Shown here: one piece after another, positions 1-6,598 of the stretch
How positions within the stretch are numbered: position 1 is the stretch's first letter
Layout: every line of letters begins with the position of its first letter
Assembly (NCBI GenBank): GCA_964386925.1
Contig: CAYLUU010000100.1
Coordinates: 1 to 8,425, forward strand
DNA length: 8,425 bases
Source: CAG-791 sp964386925
GTDB taxonomy: Bacteria; Bacillota; Clostridia; Lachnospirales; Lachnospiraceae
Reading direction: 5' to 3'
Translations under genes and position numbers: made by a program
Notes under the pieces: generated by a model
Databases searched by the model: none
The model's input: the letters and a program-made list of their open reading frames with translations, nothing else
Told to the model about the DNA's origin: nothing

Positions 1-225
1 TTTTTCTGCCCTTTCGCGTCAAATAGTCCATTACTGTGAGATTTCGGGTACAACACGCCGAAACAGTTCCATTTTAACTACATATAAATTGAAAGTCTGT
101 GAACATTTTCTTAAATCAACCTGAGGATCTGATGAGAAAACCTCTCCTTCTTTCACTATCGTCTTCTATTTCTTCACTCTCTGCTCTTCATGATATCTTT
201 TTGCACAATGTCATTTCTTCATTCA
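1..225. other. AT-rich intergenic edge, no gene seen
   Basis: Together with the terminator at 226-263 this forms a gene-free stretch of about 330 bases left of the regulator gene. It is AT-rich with runs such as TTTATAT and TAAAAT when read on the minus strand, so it may hold the promoter of a minus-strand gene beyond the left edge. I could not pair any -10-like element with a convincing -35 element. A short open stretch entering the left edge on the minus strand (ATG at 31-29) has no Shine-Dalgarno sequence. A plus-strand open frame from 99 runs through the terminator and into the antisense of the regulator, so it is not credible as a gene. Confidence 0.5.
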
Positions 226-263
226 CAAAAACACCGCCCAGAAGATTTCCTTCCGGGCGGTGC
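226..263 (-). terminator. Intrinsic terminator of the CdaR/PucR-type regulator gene
   Basis: On the minus strand a perfect 8-bp G/C stem, CACCGCCC (262-255) pairing with GGGCGGTG (239-232), encloses a 15-nt loop and is followed at once by five T residues (231-227). It lies about 70 nt after the TAA stop of the regulator gene. Strong stem plus T-run on the transcribed strand is the standard layout of a Rho-independent terminator. Confidence 0.9.
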
Positions 264-332
264 TTTGTACATACCATCTTCCGTAACCAGTCAAAGCTCA
301 TTTGCCGAAATGAGTTCTGCGTGATTACTTTC

Positions 333-1421
333 TTAATAATCCTTTGCATTCAGATACTTCAGGTAATTGATGACCATCAGTGAAATCTTGAACCGAAGGG
401 CATCGTCGAAGTTGCGAATGTCCAGACCGGTCTGCTTCTGCAGCTTCTCAATGCGATACACCAGCGTATTGCGGTGAATGAACAGCTGTCTGGATGTCTC
501 CGACACATTCAGATTGTTGTCAAAGAAGCAATTGATCGTGGACAACGTCTCTGCATCCAGATCATCCGGGATCTCATCTCCGAATACTTCATGAATGAAT
601 ACATTGCACAGGTTCGACGGCAGCTGATAAATCAGACGGCCGATTCCCAGCTGATTGTAGGAGTTCACCATCTTCTCCGCATTGAAGATCTTGCCGACAT
701 CCATGGCCATTCTCGCTTCCTTATAGGAACGGGAGATGTTCTTGAGATCCGTCACAATGGAGCCATAGGAGGCGCGAGCCTTCAGCATCGCCTCTGTATT
801 CAGCATGTCTACCGCAACAGTAGCCGCTTCCTCCAGCTGCGTATACGAATCTGCTGTATCAACCGCCTTGATGATAATGACGCTGTGCTCATCCACTTCC
901 GTCAGATAGTCACCATTGTGTGCAGTGAAAATACTCCCCAGCAGCTCGCTCGCCGACGCTTCTCCCTCAGAATCCAACTCGACCAGAATAATGGCACGCG
1001 GTACCTGATAATTGATATGAAGCTTACGCGCACGATTGTGAATGTCCACCAGCAGCAGATTGTCCAGCAGCAGATTCTGGAAGAAATTGTTGCGGTCATA
1101 TTTTTCCCGATAGGCCACCATCAGGTTCTGAATCTCACTGACCGCAATGCGGGCGATCATCAGGGTGTGATCTCCATCACCAATTGCCGTCAGAATATAA
1201 GCAACATCCTCCTCGTCACGGATCTTCAGCAGGTAATGGTTCCCCACGATCTGACTGTCCACGGTGGACTTGGCAAAGCCGGAAACCATATCCGCTGCAG
1301 GAATCTCTGCTCCCTGTGTCATGGTGAACAAACCGCCGTTCACATCCTGTACGCAGAACTCCACTCTGGAAATTCCGGCCAGCTCCTCCAGACAGGACTT
1401 AACGATCTGTGATGATATCAT
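333..1421 (-). CDS. CdaR/PucR-type helix-turn-helix transcriptional regulator
   Basis: This is a 362-aa cytoplasmic DNA-binding regulator of the CdaR/PucR group, whose members usually answer to small carbon or nitrogen metabolites. The C-terminal residues 303-355 hold the family's HTH_30 domain (NVSETSRQLFIHRNTLVYRIEKL, shown here in shortened form: SETSRQLFIHRNTLVYRI) and the trailing helix with FDDALRFKISLMV. Residues about 140-250 match the degenerate GGDEF-like CdaR domain, ending in SYKEARMAMDVGKIF. Residues 1-100 are a sensory region I cannot assign to a ligand. I chose the ATG at 1421 because AGGAAG sits about 5 nt upstream; a further in-frame ATG at 1484 lacks this and would add 21 atypical residues. 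The gene is monocistronic or follows a small ORF, and ends in a clear terminator. It lies downstream of ugpC in the same orientation, so carbohydrate uptake control is a reasonable inference, but the effector and targets are unknown. Confidence 0.88.
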   Translation of the reverse strand: MISSQIVKSCLEELAGISRVEFCVQDVNGGLFTMTQGAEIPAADMVSGFAKSTVDSQIVGNHYLLKIRDEEDVAYILTAIGDGDHTLMIARIAVSEIQNLMVAYREKYDRNNFFQNLLLDNLLLVDIHNRARKLHINYQVPRAIILVELDSEGEASASELLGSIFTAHNGDYLTEVDEHSVIIIKAVDTADSYTQLEEAATVAVDMLNTEAMLKARASYGSIVTDLKNISRSYKEARMAMDVGKIFNAEKMVNSYNQLGIGRLIYQLPSNLCNVFIHEVFGDEIPDDLDAETLSTINCFFDNNLNVSETSRQLFIHRNTLVYRIEKLQKQTGLDIRNFDDALRFKISLMVINYLKYLNAKDY

Positions 1422-1656
1422 ATACTTCCTTTCTTCCCCGACACCATTTCCGTTCCATCTCTCTGTCTGCGTCAGGCAGAGCATGTGTCCCGGGGACCTC
1501 TTCGTATTTAAATGTTGACGTATCTATTCCGCACCCGCTTATTAGGTCCATCGTAAATTCTTCCGCAGACGGCCAATTTACGTTGAAATCTCCATACGCT
1601 AAACAAACGTATTTTGCGCAGCCAAATTTTCTGAAATAGCTGATTTTTCGGTACAT
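1399..1656 (-). CDS. Possible 85-aa small protein ahead of the regulator
   Basis: An 85-codon ATG frame fills most of the gap between ugpC and the regulator and overlaps the regulator start by 23 nt. The predicted product begins MYRKISYFRKFGCAKYVCLA and has four cysteines (13, 18, 42, 72), two tryptophans (28, 71), a mixed charged C-terminal half and no obvious membrane segment. I recognise no family. In favour: a plausible sigma-A promoter (1675-1703) ends about 19 nt before the ATG, and a short AGG lies 7 nt upstream. Against: the ribosome site is weak, the overlap with the next gene is larger than usual, and other frames are also open across this region, including one on the plus strand (1409-1639). 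It may instead be the untranslated leader of the regulator mRNA. Confidence 0.22.
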   Translation of the reverse strand: MYRKISYFRKFGCAKYVCLAYGDFNVNWPSAEEFTMDLISGCGIDTSTFKYEEVPGTHALPDADREMERKWCRGRKEVYDIITDR

Positions 1657-1674
1657 CGTGATACCTGATGATTT

Positions 1675-1703
1675 ATTTTACCCGTCACGTTTGTAAAAAA
1701 CAA
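1675..1703 (-). promoter_or_regulatory. Candidate sigma-A promoter for regulator transcript
   Basis: On the minus strand TTGTTT (1703-1698) is followed after exactly 17 nt by TAAAAT (1680-1675). The -10 matches the consensus at five of six positions and the -35 at three, with ideal spacing. It lies just downstream of the ugpC terminator, which is where a separate promoter would be needed. It would give a start near 1668 and a leader of roughly 245 nt before the regulator ATG. Confidence 0.45.
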
Positions 1704-1740
1704 CCTAAAACTACCATGTCTGCTTGCGCAGGCGCCACCA

Positions 1741-1778
1741 CAAATAAGAAGGAGATGCACATTCGTGCATCTCCTTCT
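1741..1778 (-). terminator. Intrinsic terminator of ugpC
   Basis: A perfect 14-bp inverted repeat, AGAAGGAGATGCAC (1778-1765 on the minus strand) and GTGCATCTCCTTCT (1760-1747), encloses a 4-nt GAAT loop. It is followed by TATTTG, a modest U-rich tail. It lies about 60 nt after the ugpC stop codon. The stem arm contains AAGGAG, which resembles a ribosome site, but it would be sequestered in the hairpin and no start codon follows. Confidence 0.85.
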
Positions 1779-1836
1779 CGCATACGCTTTATTCTGATTT
1801 AACCGGGTCCGAAAGCCTGCCGAATCAACAATCAGA

Positions 1837-2949
1837 CTAGTTGCAGATGGTCTTCTCAGTCTCTTTGTCGAATACGTGAACCTTCTCGGTATCGATTGCG
1901 AACTCAACCTCAGTACCAGGGCGAGCGGTGGTCTTAGGATCAACGCGGGCGGTAACAGGAGTCTCGTTAACATCGAAGTACAGGAATACTTCTGCGCCGA
2001 GCAGCTCGTATACGTTAACCTTTGCCTTGAAGATTGCAGAGGACTTAGCCAGATCGTCAGGATCGTCGGACATGTTCTCAGGACGGATACCCATAACAAC
2101 GGTCTTTCCTTCATAGCCGCCATCGATCAGAGCCTTGGACTTCTCAGCGTTCAGCGGAACGGTTACGGAGGAACCGATCTGCAGGCTTGCCTGAGAGCCG
2201 CTTACCTTAACGGTAGCATCCAGGAAGTTCATCTGCGGAGATCCCATGAATCCTGCTACGAACAGGTTGCAAGGCAGATCATACAGATGCTGAGGAGTAT
2301 CAACCTGCTGAACCACGCCGTCCTTCATAACGACGATTCTGGTTCCCAGAGTCATAGCCTCGGTCTGGTCATGTGTTACGTAGATGATGGTGGTGCCCAG
2401 TCTCTGGTGCAGCTTTGCAATCTCAGCTCTCATCTGTACGCGGAGCTTTGCATCCAGGTTGGAAAGAGGCTCATCCATCAGGAATACCTTAGGATTACGA
2501 ACGATAGCACGTCCCATTGCAACACGCTGTCTCTGTCCACCGGAAAGAGCCTTCGGCTTACGATCCAGGAGGTTTGTCAGATCCAGGATCTTCGCTGCGT
2601 TGCGAACCATCTTGTCGATCTCATCCTTCGGAACCTTGCGAAGCTTCAGTCCGAATGCCATGTTATCGTATACAGTCATGTGCGGATACAGAGCGTAGTT
2701 CTGGAATACCATGGCGATATCACGGTCCTTCGGCTCTACATCGTTCATAACCTTGCCATCAATCTTCAGAGTACCGGAGGAGATGTCTTCCAGACCTGCG
2801 ATCATACGAAGGGTGGTTGACTTTCCGCATCCGGAAGGTCCTACGAAGATGATGAACTCTTTGTCTTCGATATCCAGATTGAAATCCTTAACAGCCTCAA
2901 AGCCGTTGGGATATCTCTTGTAAATATGCTCCAAATTAAGACTTGCCAT
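1837..2949 (-). CDS. ugpC: Carbohydrate ABC transporter ATP-binding protein, UgpC/MsmK/MalK type
   Basis: This 370-aa cytoplasmic ATPase powers CUT1-type sugar importers. All nucleotide-binding motifs are intact: Walker A GPSGCGKST (37-45), Q-loop Q83 in VFQNYALYPHMT, signature LSGGQRQR (135-142), Walker B VFLMDE (155-160), D-loop SNLDAKLR, and switch histidine H193 in VTHDQTEAMT. Residues from about 235 on form the C-terminal regulatory/TOBE region, with MGIRPE at 286-291. Length and architecture match MsmK and UgpC. The ATG at 2949 is preceded by AGGAGG (2964-2959) at 9 nt spacing. No permease or solute-binding gene is adjacent, and the gene has its own terminator, so it probably serves several importers as described for MsmK-type ATPases; the substrate cannot be read from this gene. 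The symbol marks the family and not a proven glycerol-3-phosphate role. Confidence 0.93.
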   Translation of the reverse strand: MASLNLEHIYKRYPNGFEAVKDFNLDIEDKEFIIFVGPSGCGKSTTLRMIAGLEDISSGTLKIDGKVMNDVEPKDRDIAMVFQNYALYPHMTVYDNMAFGLKLRKVPKDEIDKMVRNAAKILDLTNLLDRKPKALSGGQRQRVAMGRAIVRNPKVFLMDEPLSNLDAKLRVQMRAEIAKLHQRLGTTIIYVTHDQTEAMTLGTRIVVMKDGVVQQVDTPQHLYDLPCNLFVAGFMGSPQMNFLDATVKVSGSQASLQIGSSVTVPLNAEKSKALIDGGYEGKTVVMGIRPENMSDDPDDLAKSSAIFKAKVNVYELLGAEVFLYFDVNETPVTARVDPKTTARPGTEVEFAIDTEKVHVFDKETEKTICN

Positions 2950-2970
2950 TTCTCATTTCCTCCTAATGCT

Positions 2971-2986
2971 GCGGGCCTTGCCCCGC
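2971..2986. other. Small G/C hairpin in the ugpC leader
   Basis: GCGGG (2971-2975) and CCCGC (2982-2986) form a 5-bp stem with a 6-nt loop, ending 6 nt before the AGGAGG of ugpC on the minus-strand transcript. On the plus strand it is followed by TTTTG, but there is no plus-strand gene to terminate. It could influence translation start or mRNA stability of ugpC. The function is unproven. Confidence 0.35.
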
Positions 2987-3002
2987 TTTTGACGACAAGT
3001 TT

Positions 3003-3031
3003 AGTATAAAAAAATCCCCCCTCCCCGACTA
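3003..3031 (-). promoter_or_regulatory. Weak candidate promoter of ugpC
   Basis: On the minus strand TATACT (3008-3003) matches the -10 consensus at five of six positions. The hexamer 17 nt upstream, TAGTCG (3031-3026), matches only three. The spacer is G-rich and coincides with the 3' arm and T-run of the hairpin described at 3003-3087. A transcript from here would start about 50 nt before the ugpC ATG. An upstream promoter reading through the hairpin is the alternative. Confidence 0.3.
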
Positions 3032-3086
3032 GCGCCTAATTCCACAAAAAAATGTAAAATCTATTGGCAATAGTTCGGGTTGGGGG
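3008..3086 (-). terminator. Long-armed hairpin with U-run after yesL
   Basis: On the minus strand CCCCC-AA-CCCGA (3086-3075) can pair with TCGGG-GA-GGGGG (3028-3017), giving two 5-bp G/C-rich helices split by a 2x2 internal loop. The apical part is 46 nt (3074-3029) and contains its own small repeat CTATTG/CAATAG (3073-3061). The 3' arm is followed by one G, then ATTTTTTT (3015-3008). Strong stem and seven T residues fit an intrinsic terminator closing the rpe-to-yesL operon, although the loop is unusually long. The same T-run merges into the TATACT that may be the ugpC -10 element, so an attenuator in a ugpC leader is also possible. Confidence 0.55.
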
Positions 3087-3157
3087 CTCCGATTTTCCGT
3101 CTTTTGTTAAAGTTGTTTAAGATTTCTTTCCAGTCCTAGGCAAGTTGCCAGTACCGA

Positions 3158-3859
3158 TCAGATCTTGTTCTCATTCAGATAACGATATGCCTCTTCCTTC
3201 TCAGCCTCATCCTCTTCCTCCGTCGGCTCCACCTTCTCCGGCTCGAATTTGCTGAAGGGCTTGCTCACGAGCATGCAGGTTACATACCCGGGTCCCGTGA
3301 ATCCGAAGAGCAGTACTACCGGGAACAGCTGCGGAACTGCCATCACCGAGACTACCGTCAGAGCAATGCCAGCCAGCCAGATGGCTCCGATTCCCATCGT
3401 TCTTGGGAAATTGGCGACCGCCAGCAGAACAGAATTCTTCAGCGTTGTCCGTACCTTGTTGACGAAATGACTCTGCAGCGGGAATACCCACTGGAGCAGC
3501 AAATACGAGATGATCGCAAGTGCAATAACCAGATATTTGATCACATTCGGGAAAACTTCCGGTGCCTTGTAGAACAGGAGCATATCCATCGCCAGAATGG
3601 CAATGATCACCAGCATGAGCAGCCACTCGCCGGTCGCCTGCAGGAAATTCTCCTTGAACTGTTTGAAGAACGGCTTTACCAGATACCCTTCTTCCTTGCG
3701 AACCCATTTGAGTTCCACGTAATACATAGAGCTCAGTGCTGCACCGGCCGTCACAACCGGAATGCACAGGAGCAGTACCATTAGATTCAGCATCATCATG
3801 TCAGCCACGCGGGAAAGCCCGCGCATCAAGGGATTCTCCAAGTCGAAGATTTTGCCCAT
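3158..3859 (-). CDS. YesL/DUF624 family multipass membrane protein
   Basis: The 233-aa product matches the YesL (DUF624) family, whose molecular function is not established; members often sit near carbohydrate-uptake genes. The N-terminus has the family's short cytoplasmic start (FDLENPLMRGLSRVAD) leading into a hydrophobic segment at about 22-45. Further membrane segments lie at about 78-97, 105-126, and one or two between 150 and 198. The conserved cytoplasmic stretch is visible as VFPLQSHFVNKVRTTLKNS (125-143) followed by LLAVANFPRTM. The C-terminal tail (204-226) is very acidic (EPEKVEPTEEEDEAEKEEA). The ATG at 3859 has AGGAAAAGGAA directly upstream. It is the last gene of the run, 108 nt after the secreted unknown protein, and a hairpin lies in that gap. 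The family call is secure, the role is not. Confidence 0.87.
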   Translation of the reverse strand: MGKIFDLENPLMRGLSRVADMMMLNLMVLLLCIPVVTAGAALSSMYYVELKWVRKEEGYLVKPFFKQFKENFLQATGEWLLMLVIIAILAMDMLLFYKAPEVFPNVIKYLVIALAIISYLLLQWVFPLQSHFVNKVRTTLKNSVLLAVANFPRTMGIGAIWLAGIALTVVSVMAVPQLFPVVLLFGFTGPGYVTCMLVSKPFSKFEPEKVEPTEEEDEAEKEEAYRYLNENKI

Positions 3860-3883
3860 TTCCTTTTCCTCTCTTCTTTCCTG

Positions 3884-3933
3884 TTGGCCTGACGCATCCC
3901 GGTTCCTGCACCATTTCCCATGCGTCTCGCCAA
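3884..3933 (-). other. Imperfect inverted repeat before yesL
   Basis: On the minus strand TTGGC-GA-GACGCAT (3933-3920) can pair with ATGCGTC-AG-GCCAA (3897-3884). This gives helices of 5 and 7 bp around a symmetric 2x2 mismatch, with a 22-nt loop. It lies 24 nt upstream of the yesL start codon, just before the purine-rich ribosome site. No U-run follows, so it is not a normal terminator. It could be an mRNA processing or stability element, or tune yesL expression relative to the upstream genes. Confidence 0.5.
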
Positions 3934-3967
3934 GCTGTTGCTCTCCATCCCCTCGTTAAGAAACAGT

Positions 3968-4579
3968 CTACGCCTGCGTGCTGTCTTCCCCGCTCTGCGA
4001 AGCCCCTGAGAAGATCCCCTCCAGAAAGTTCTGAATGCTGTCCTGAATCATCTGTATCAGACTCTTCTTTACCTTCTCCGTTTCCTTTTCGACAGCCTCA
4101 TTCACAGCTTCTGCCGCAGCATCTCCTGCCGCGTCCATGGTCTCTGTCACCCTGCCTGTCACTGCATCCCGGACGCTGTCGACCTGGTCCATAACACGCT
4201 GGTCCTGGGTGATCTGCGACCATATTTTGATCGGAGAAAGTCCCATATCCTCCAGCTGATCCAGTGCCTCGAGAAGGTATTCCTTCTCCCGGGCAAGTCC
4301 CGTCTCCTCATCAAGCGCCTCTTCATCAGGCGTCTCATCACCGGCATCGACAGCAGCCGCGGCCGCCGTTTCAGCTTCCTCTGCAGAGGTTACGGGCTCT
4401 TCGGAACTACCCGCCTCGGATTCCACGGCTCCGACAGTTTCCCAGCCGCTGCTCTTGGCAGATGCACTTACAGGCAGGCAAAACAATATCTCCCCTGCCA
4501 GCGTCCCCGTAAGCAGTACCGACAGGCACCGTTTGCCTGCCTTCCCGGCCGCCTCGTATACTCTGTGCATTCTCAGCAA
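3968..4579 (-). CDS. Secreted Ala/Glu-rich protein of unknown function
   Basis: I recognise no family for this 203-aa protein. Its N-terminus looks like a Sec signal peptide: basic residues (R3, R6, K13, K16, R17), a hydrophobic core at about 18-37, and ASA at 39-41 as a probable signal peptidase I site. There is no lipobox. The mature part opens with a Ser/Glu/Ala-rich, probably disordered acidic stretch (43-97). A helical region follows (98-170), with Ala/Glu/Val repeats at 133-170 that could form a coiled coil. A C-terminal amphipathic helix (173-190) has I, L, M and F on one face. Both cysteines lie in the signal peptide. The start is TTG at 4579, overlapping metG by 7 nt, because GGAGG lies 6 nt upstream; the ATG at 4570 is 15 nt from that site and would drop three residues. 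It precedes a YesL membrane gene. Envelope or extracellular action is inferred. Confidence 0.72.
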   Translation of the reverse strand: MLRMHRVYEAAGKAGKRCLSVLLTGTLAGEILFCLPVSASAKSSGWETVGAVESEAGSSEEPVTSAEEAETAAAAAVDAGDETPDEEALDEETGLAREKEYLLEALDQLEDMGLSPIKIWSQITQDQRVMDQVDSVRDAVTGRVTETMDAAGDAAAEAVNEAVEKETEKVKKSLIQMIQDSIQNFLEGIFSGASQSGEDSTQA

Positions 4580-6585
4580 ATCTCGCCTCCGTCTGCAATG
4601 GCCTTGTCCGGCTCCGGTGTCATCAGCGCCAGCTTGCCGCTCGCATCCTCTGCACAGAGGAGCATACCTTCAGACAGAACTCCTGCCAGCTTCGCAGGCT
4701 TTAAGTTGCAGACAACTGCGACGGTCTTGCCGACCATCTCCTCCGGCTCATAGTACTTGCGGATGCCGGAGACGATCTGTCTCGTTTCATTTCCGATCTG
4801 AACCTGCGAGCAGAGAAGCTTTTTGGATCCCTTTACCGCCTCACACTTGACGATCTTGCCGACGCGCAGTTCCACCTTGCCAAAGTCATCGATGGAAATC
4901 TCGTCCTTGTGCGTGATTTCCGGCTGCTCCGGCTCGGCAGCGCCTTCCTTCTTGCTGTCGCCGGTCTCACCTCTTGCTGCAGCAGCGGCCGCCTCGGCCT
5001 TCTGCTTCTCCACGATGACAGCAACCTTCTCCAGCACTTCCTTCTCATCCAGTCTTGCAAAGAGGATTTCCGGCTCAGCGGTTACCTTGTTGCCCGACGG
5101 ATACAGACCGAAGGTCTCCAGCGTGTCGAAATCGCGCAGGCTCGTGTTCAGCTGTGCTGCAATCTTGTCTGCAGTCTCCGGCATGAACGGTGCCAGGAGG
5201 GAAGTTCCCATAACAATGCCTTCTGTCAGGTTGTACAGAACCGTTGCCAGACGATCCTTTTTCGCTTCGTCCTTCGCCAGAACCCACGGCTCGGTCTCGT
5301 CGATATATTTGTTCAGTCTCTTGAAGACAGTGAAGATCTCCTTCAGGGCATCTGCCACGCGGAGCTCCTCCATGTCCTCTTCTACCTTTGCATAGGCTCC
5401 GGTTACAACCGCCTTCAGATCCTCGTCCACCGGTTCTGCGGCCCGGCGGTCTGCCACCAGTCCGTCAAAGTACTTGTTCGTCATGGAGATCGTGCGCTTC
5501 ACAAGGTTCCCCAGCGTATTGGCAAGATCCGAATTGATGCGCTCCACGCAGAGCTCCCAGGTGATCACGCCGTCGTTCTCATACGGCATTTCATGCAGGA
5601 CAAAATAACGAACGGCGTCCACGCCGAACAGATCCGCCATGTCATCGGCATAGATCACGTTGCCCTTTGTCTTGGACATCTTCTCTCCGCCCTGCAGCAG
5701 CCACGGGTGGCCGAAGACATGCTTCGGCAGTGGCTCGCCAAGGGCCATCAGGAAGATCGGCCAGTAAATGGTATGGAAGCGGATGATGTCCTTGCCGATC
5801 AGATGCAGGTCGGCCGGCCAGTATTTTTTATAAAGATCAGAAGAATTGCCGTCTGCGTCGTAGCCGATGCCGGTGATGTAGTTGGTCAGTGCATCCAGCC
5901 ATACGTAGACAACGTGCTTGGGATCAAAATCTACCGGAATGCCCCACTTAAAGCTCGTGCGGGATACGCACAGGTCCTGCAGACCCGGCAGAAGGAAGTT
6001 GTTCATCATCTCGTTCTTGCGGGATACGGGCTGAATGAACTCCGGATGCTCGTTGATGTAGTCGATGAGACGCTGTGCATATTTCTGCATGCGGAAGAAA
6101 TATGCATTCTCGTTCTCCTCGTGCACCGTGCCGCCGCAGACAGGGCACTTATCGCCATCCACGATCTGAGAGGGGGTATAGAATGCCTCACACTCAGTGC
6201 AGTACATTCCCTTGTACTGGCCCAGATAAATGTCGCCCTGGTCGTAGAGCTTCTTGAAGATCTTCTGTACCTGGCGCTCATGATCCTCATCCGTTGTGCG
6301 GATGAAGCGGTCATAGGAGGTGTTCATCTGATCCCAGATGCGGCGAATCTCGCCGGCCGTCTCGTCCACGAATTCCTTCGGGGTTTTGCCGGCTCTGGCT
6401 GCGCGCTCTTCGATTTTCTGTCCGTGCTCATCGGAGCCGGTCTGGAAATGAACATCATAGCCATCGGCCCGCTTGTACCGGGCAATGCTGTCTGCCATGA
6501 TGATCTCGTAGGTGTTGCCGATGTGCGGCTTGCCTGAGGTATAGGCAATTGCCGTTGTAATGTAATAAGGGCCTTTGTTCTGCAT
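4573..6585 (-). CDS. metG: Methionyl-tRNA synthetase
   Basis: The 670-aa class I synthetase charges tRNA-Met (initiator and elongator) with methionine using ATP in the cytoplasm. The Rossmann catalytic fold starts with AYTSGKPHIGN, carrying the HIGH-type motif HIGN (21-24). A zinc knuckle in the connective domain has four cysteines: C129, C132, C147 and C150. The second signature is KMSKT (302-306). The helical anticodon-binding domain spans about 350-500, with the conserved W434 in NKYIDETEPW. A low-complexity Ala/Glu/Lys linker (525-560) leads to a C-terminal EMAPII-like tRNA-binding domain (560-670; KVELRVGKIV, then NLKPAKLAGVLSEGMLL), which in other bacteria supports dimerisation. Length is usual for the Firmicutes form. 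The ATG at 6585 has AAGGAG 6 nt upstream and lies 13 nt after the map stop. No T-box leader is visible next to it, so control is probably from the operon promoter. Confidence 0.97.
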   Translation of the reverse strand: MQNKGPYYITTAIAYTSGKPHIGNTYEIIMADSIARYKRADGYDVHFQTGSDEHGQKIEERAARAGKTPKEFVDETAGEIRRIWDQMNTSYDRFIRTTDEDHERQVQKIFKKLYDQGDIYLGQYKGMYCTECEAFYTPSQIVDGDKCPVCGGTVHEENENAYFFRMQKYAQRLIDYINEHPEFIQPVSRKNEMMNNFLLPGLQDLCVSRTSFKWGIPVDFDPKHVVYVWLDALTNYITGIGYDADGNSSDLYKKYWPADLHLIGKDIIRFHTIYWPIFLMALGEPLPKHVFGHPWLLQGGEKMSKTKGNVIYADDMADLFGVDAVRYFVLHEMPYENDGVITWELCVERINSDLANTLGNLVKRTISMTNKYFDGLVADRRAAEPVDEDLKAVVTGAYAKVEEDMEELRVADALKEIFTVFKRLNKYIDETEPWVLAKDEAKKDRLATVLYNLTEGIVMGTSLLAPFMPETADKIAAQLNTSLRDFDTLETFGLYPSGNKVTAEPEILFARLDEKEVLEKVAVIVEKQKAEAAAAAARGETGDSKKEGAAEPEQPEITHKDEISIDDFGKVELRVGKIVKCEAVKGSKKLLCSQVQIGNETRQIVSGIRKYYEPEEMVGKTVAVVCNLKPAKLAGVLSEGMLLCAEDASGKLALMTPEPDKAIADGGEIC
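4577..4590 (-). promoter_or_regulatory. Ribosome site inside metG that selects a TTG start
   Basis: On the minus strand GGAGG (4590-4586) lies in the last codons of metG (Gly-Gly-Glu) and is followed after 6 nt by TTG (4579-4577). The metG stop TGA lies at 4575-4573. An ATG two nt past the stop (4570-4568) is 15 nt from the GGAGG, too far for normal use but possible by termination-reinitiation. Either way translation of the unknown gene appears coupled to metG. Confidence 0.6.
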
Positions 6586-6598
6586 GCTGTTCTCCTTG

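Larger units (their letters stand above)
1422..1836. other. 415-nt gap between ugpC and regulator gene
   Basis: Reading on the minus strand, this gap holds in order the ugpC terminator (1747-1778), a candidate sigma-A promoter (1703-1675), and about 250 nt that either encode the possible 85-aa protein or form a long leader of the regulator mRNA. The ribosome site of the regulator (AGGAAG) is at its left end. I looked for a recognisable riboswitch core or T-box in the leader and saw none. Confidence 0.6.

Noticed and set aside
99..383. 94-codon plus-strand frame at the left edge
   Set aside because: It crosses the terminator hairpin and the antisense end of the regulator, has no clear ribosome site, and has a low-complexity Ser/Leu start.
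474..1412. 312-codon plus-strand open frame opposite the regulator
   Set aside because: Antisense shadow of the CdaR/PucR-type gene, whose domains and terminator are clear. No ribosome site or promoter was seen for it.
1422..1668. Riboswitch or T-box in the regulator leader
   Set aside because: I found no recognisable conserved core, specifier loop or terminator/antiterminator pair in the stretch.
1747..1778. 14-bp perfect inverted repeat as a mobile-element end
   Set aside because: It is a 4-nt-loop hairpin just after the ugpC stop with a U-rich tail, fully explained as a terminator. No transposase or target duplication is present.
1599..2123. 174-codon minus-strand frame at the end of ugpC
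   Set aside because: It overlaps the ugpC C-terminal region in another frame and runs through the ugpC terminator.
1876..2820. 314-codon plus-strand open frame opposite ugpC
   Set aside because: Antisense shadow of the ABC ATPase with complete motifs.
5667..5681. KMSKT instead of KMSKS in MetRS as an anomaly
   Set aside because: Threonine at this position is a known tolerated variant and the rest of the active site is intact.
4909..6537. 542-codon plus-strand open frame opposite metG
   Set aside because: It lies entirely antisense to a clearly identified synthetase with all motifs intact. Its translation looks like no protein family and it reflects codon bias of metG.
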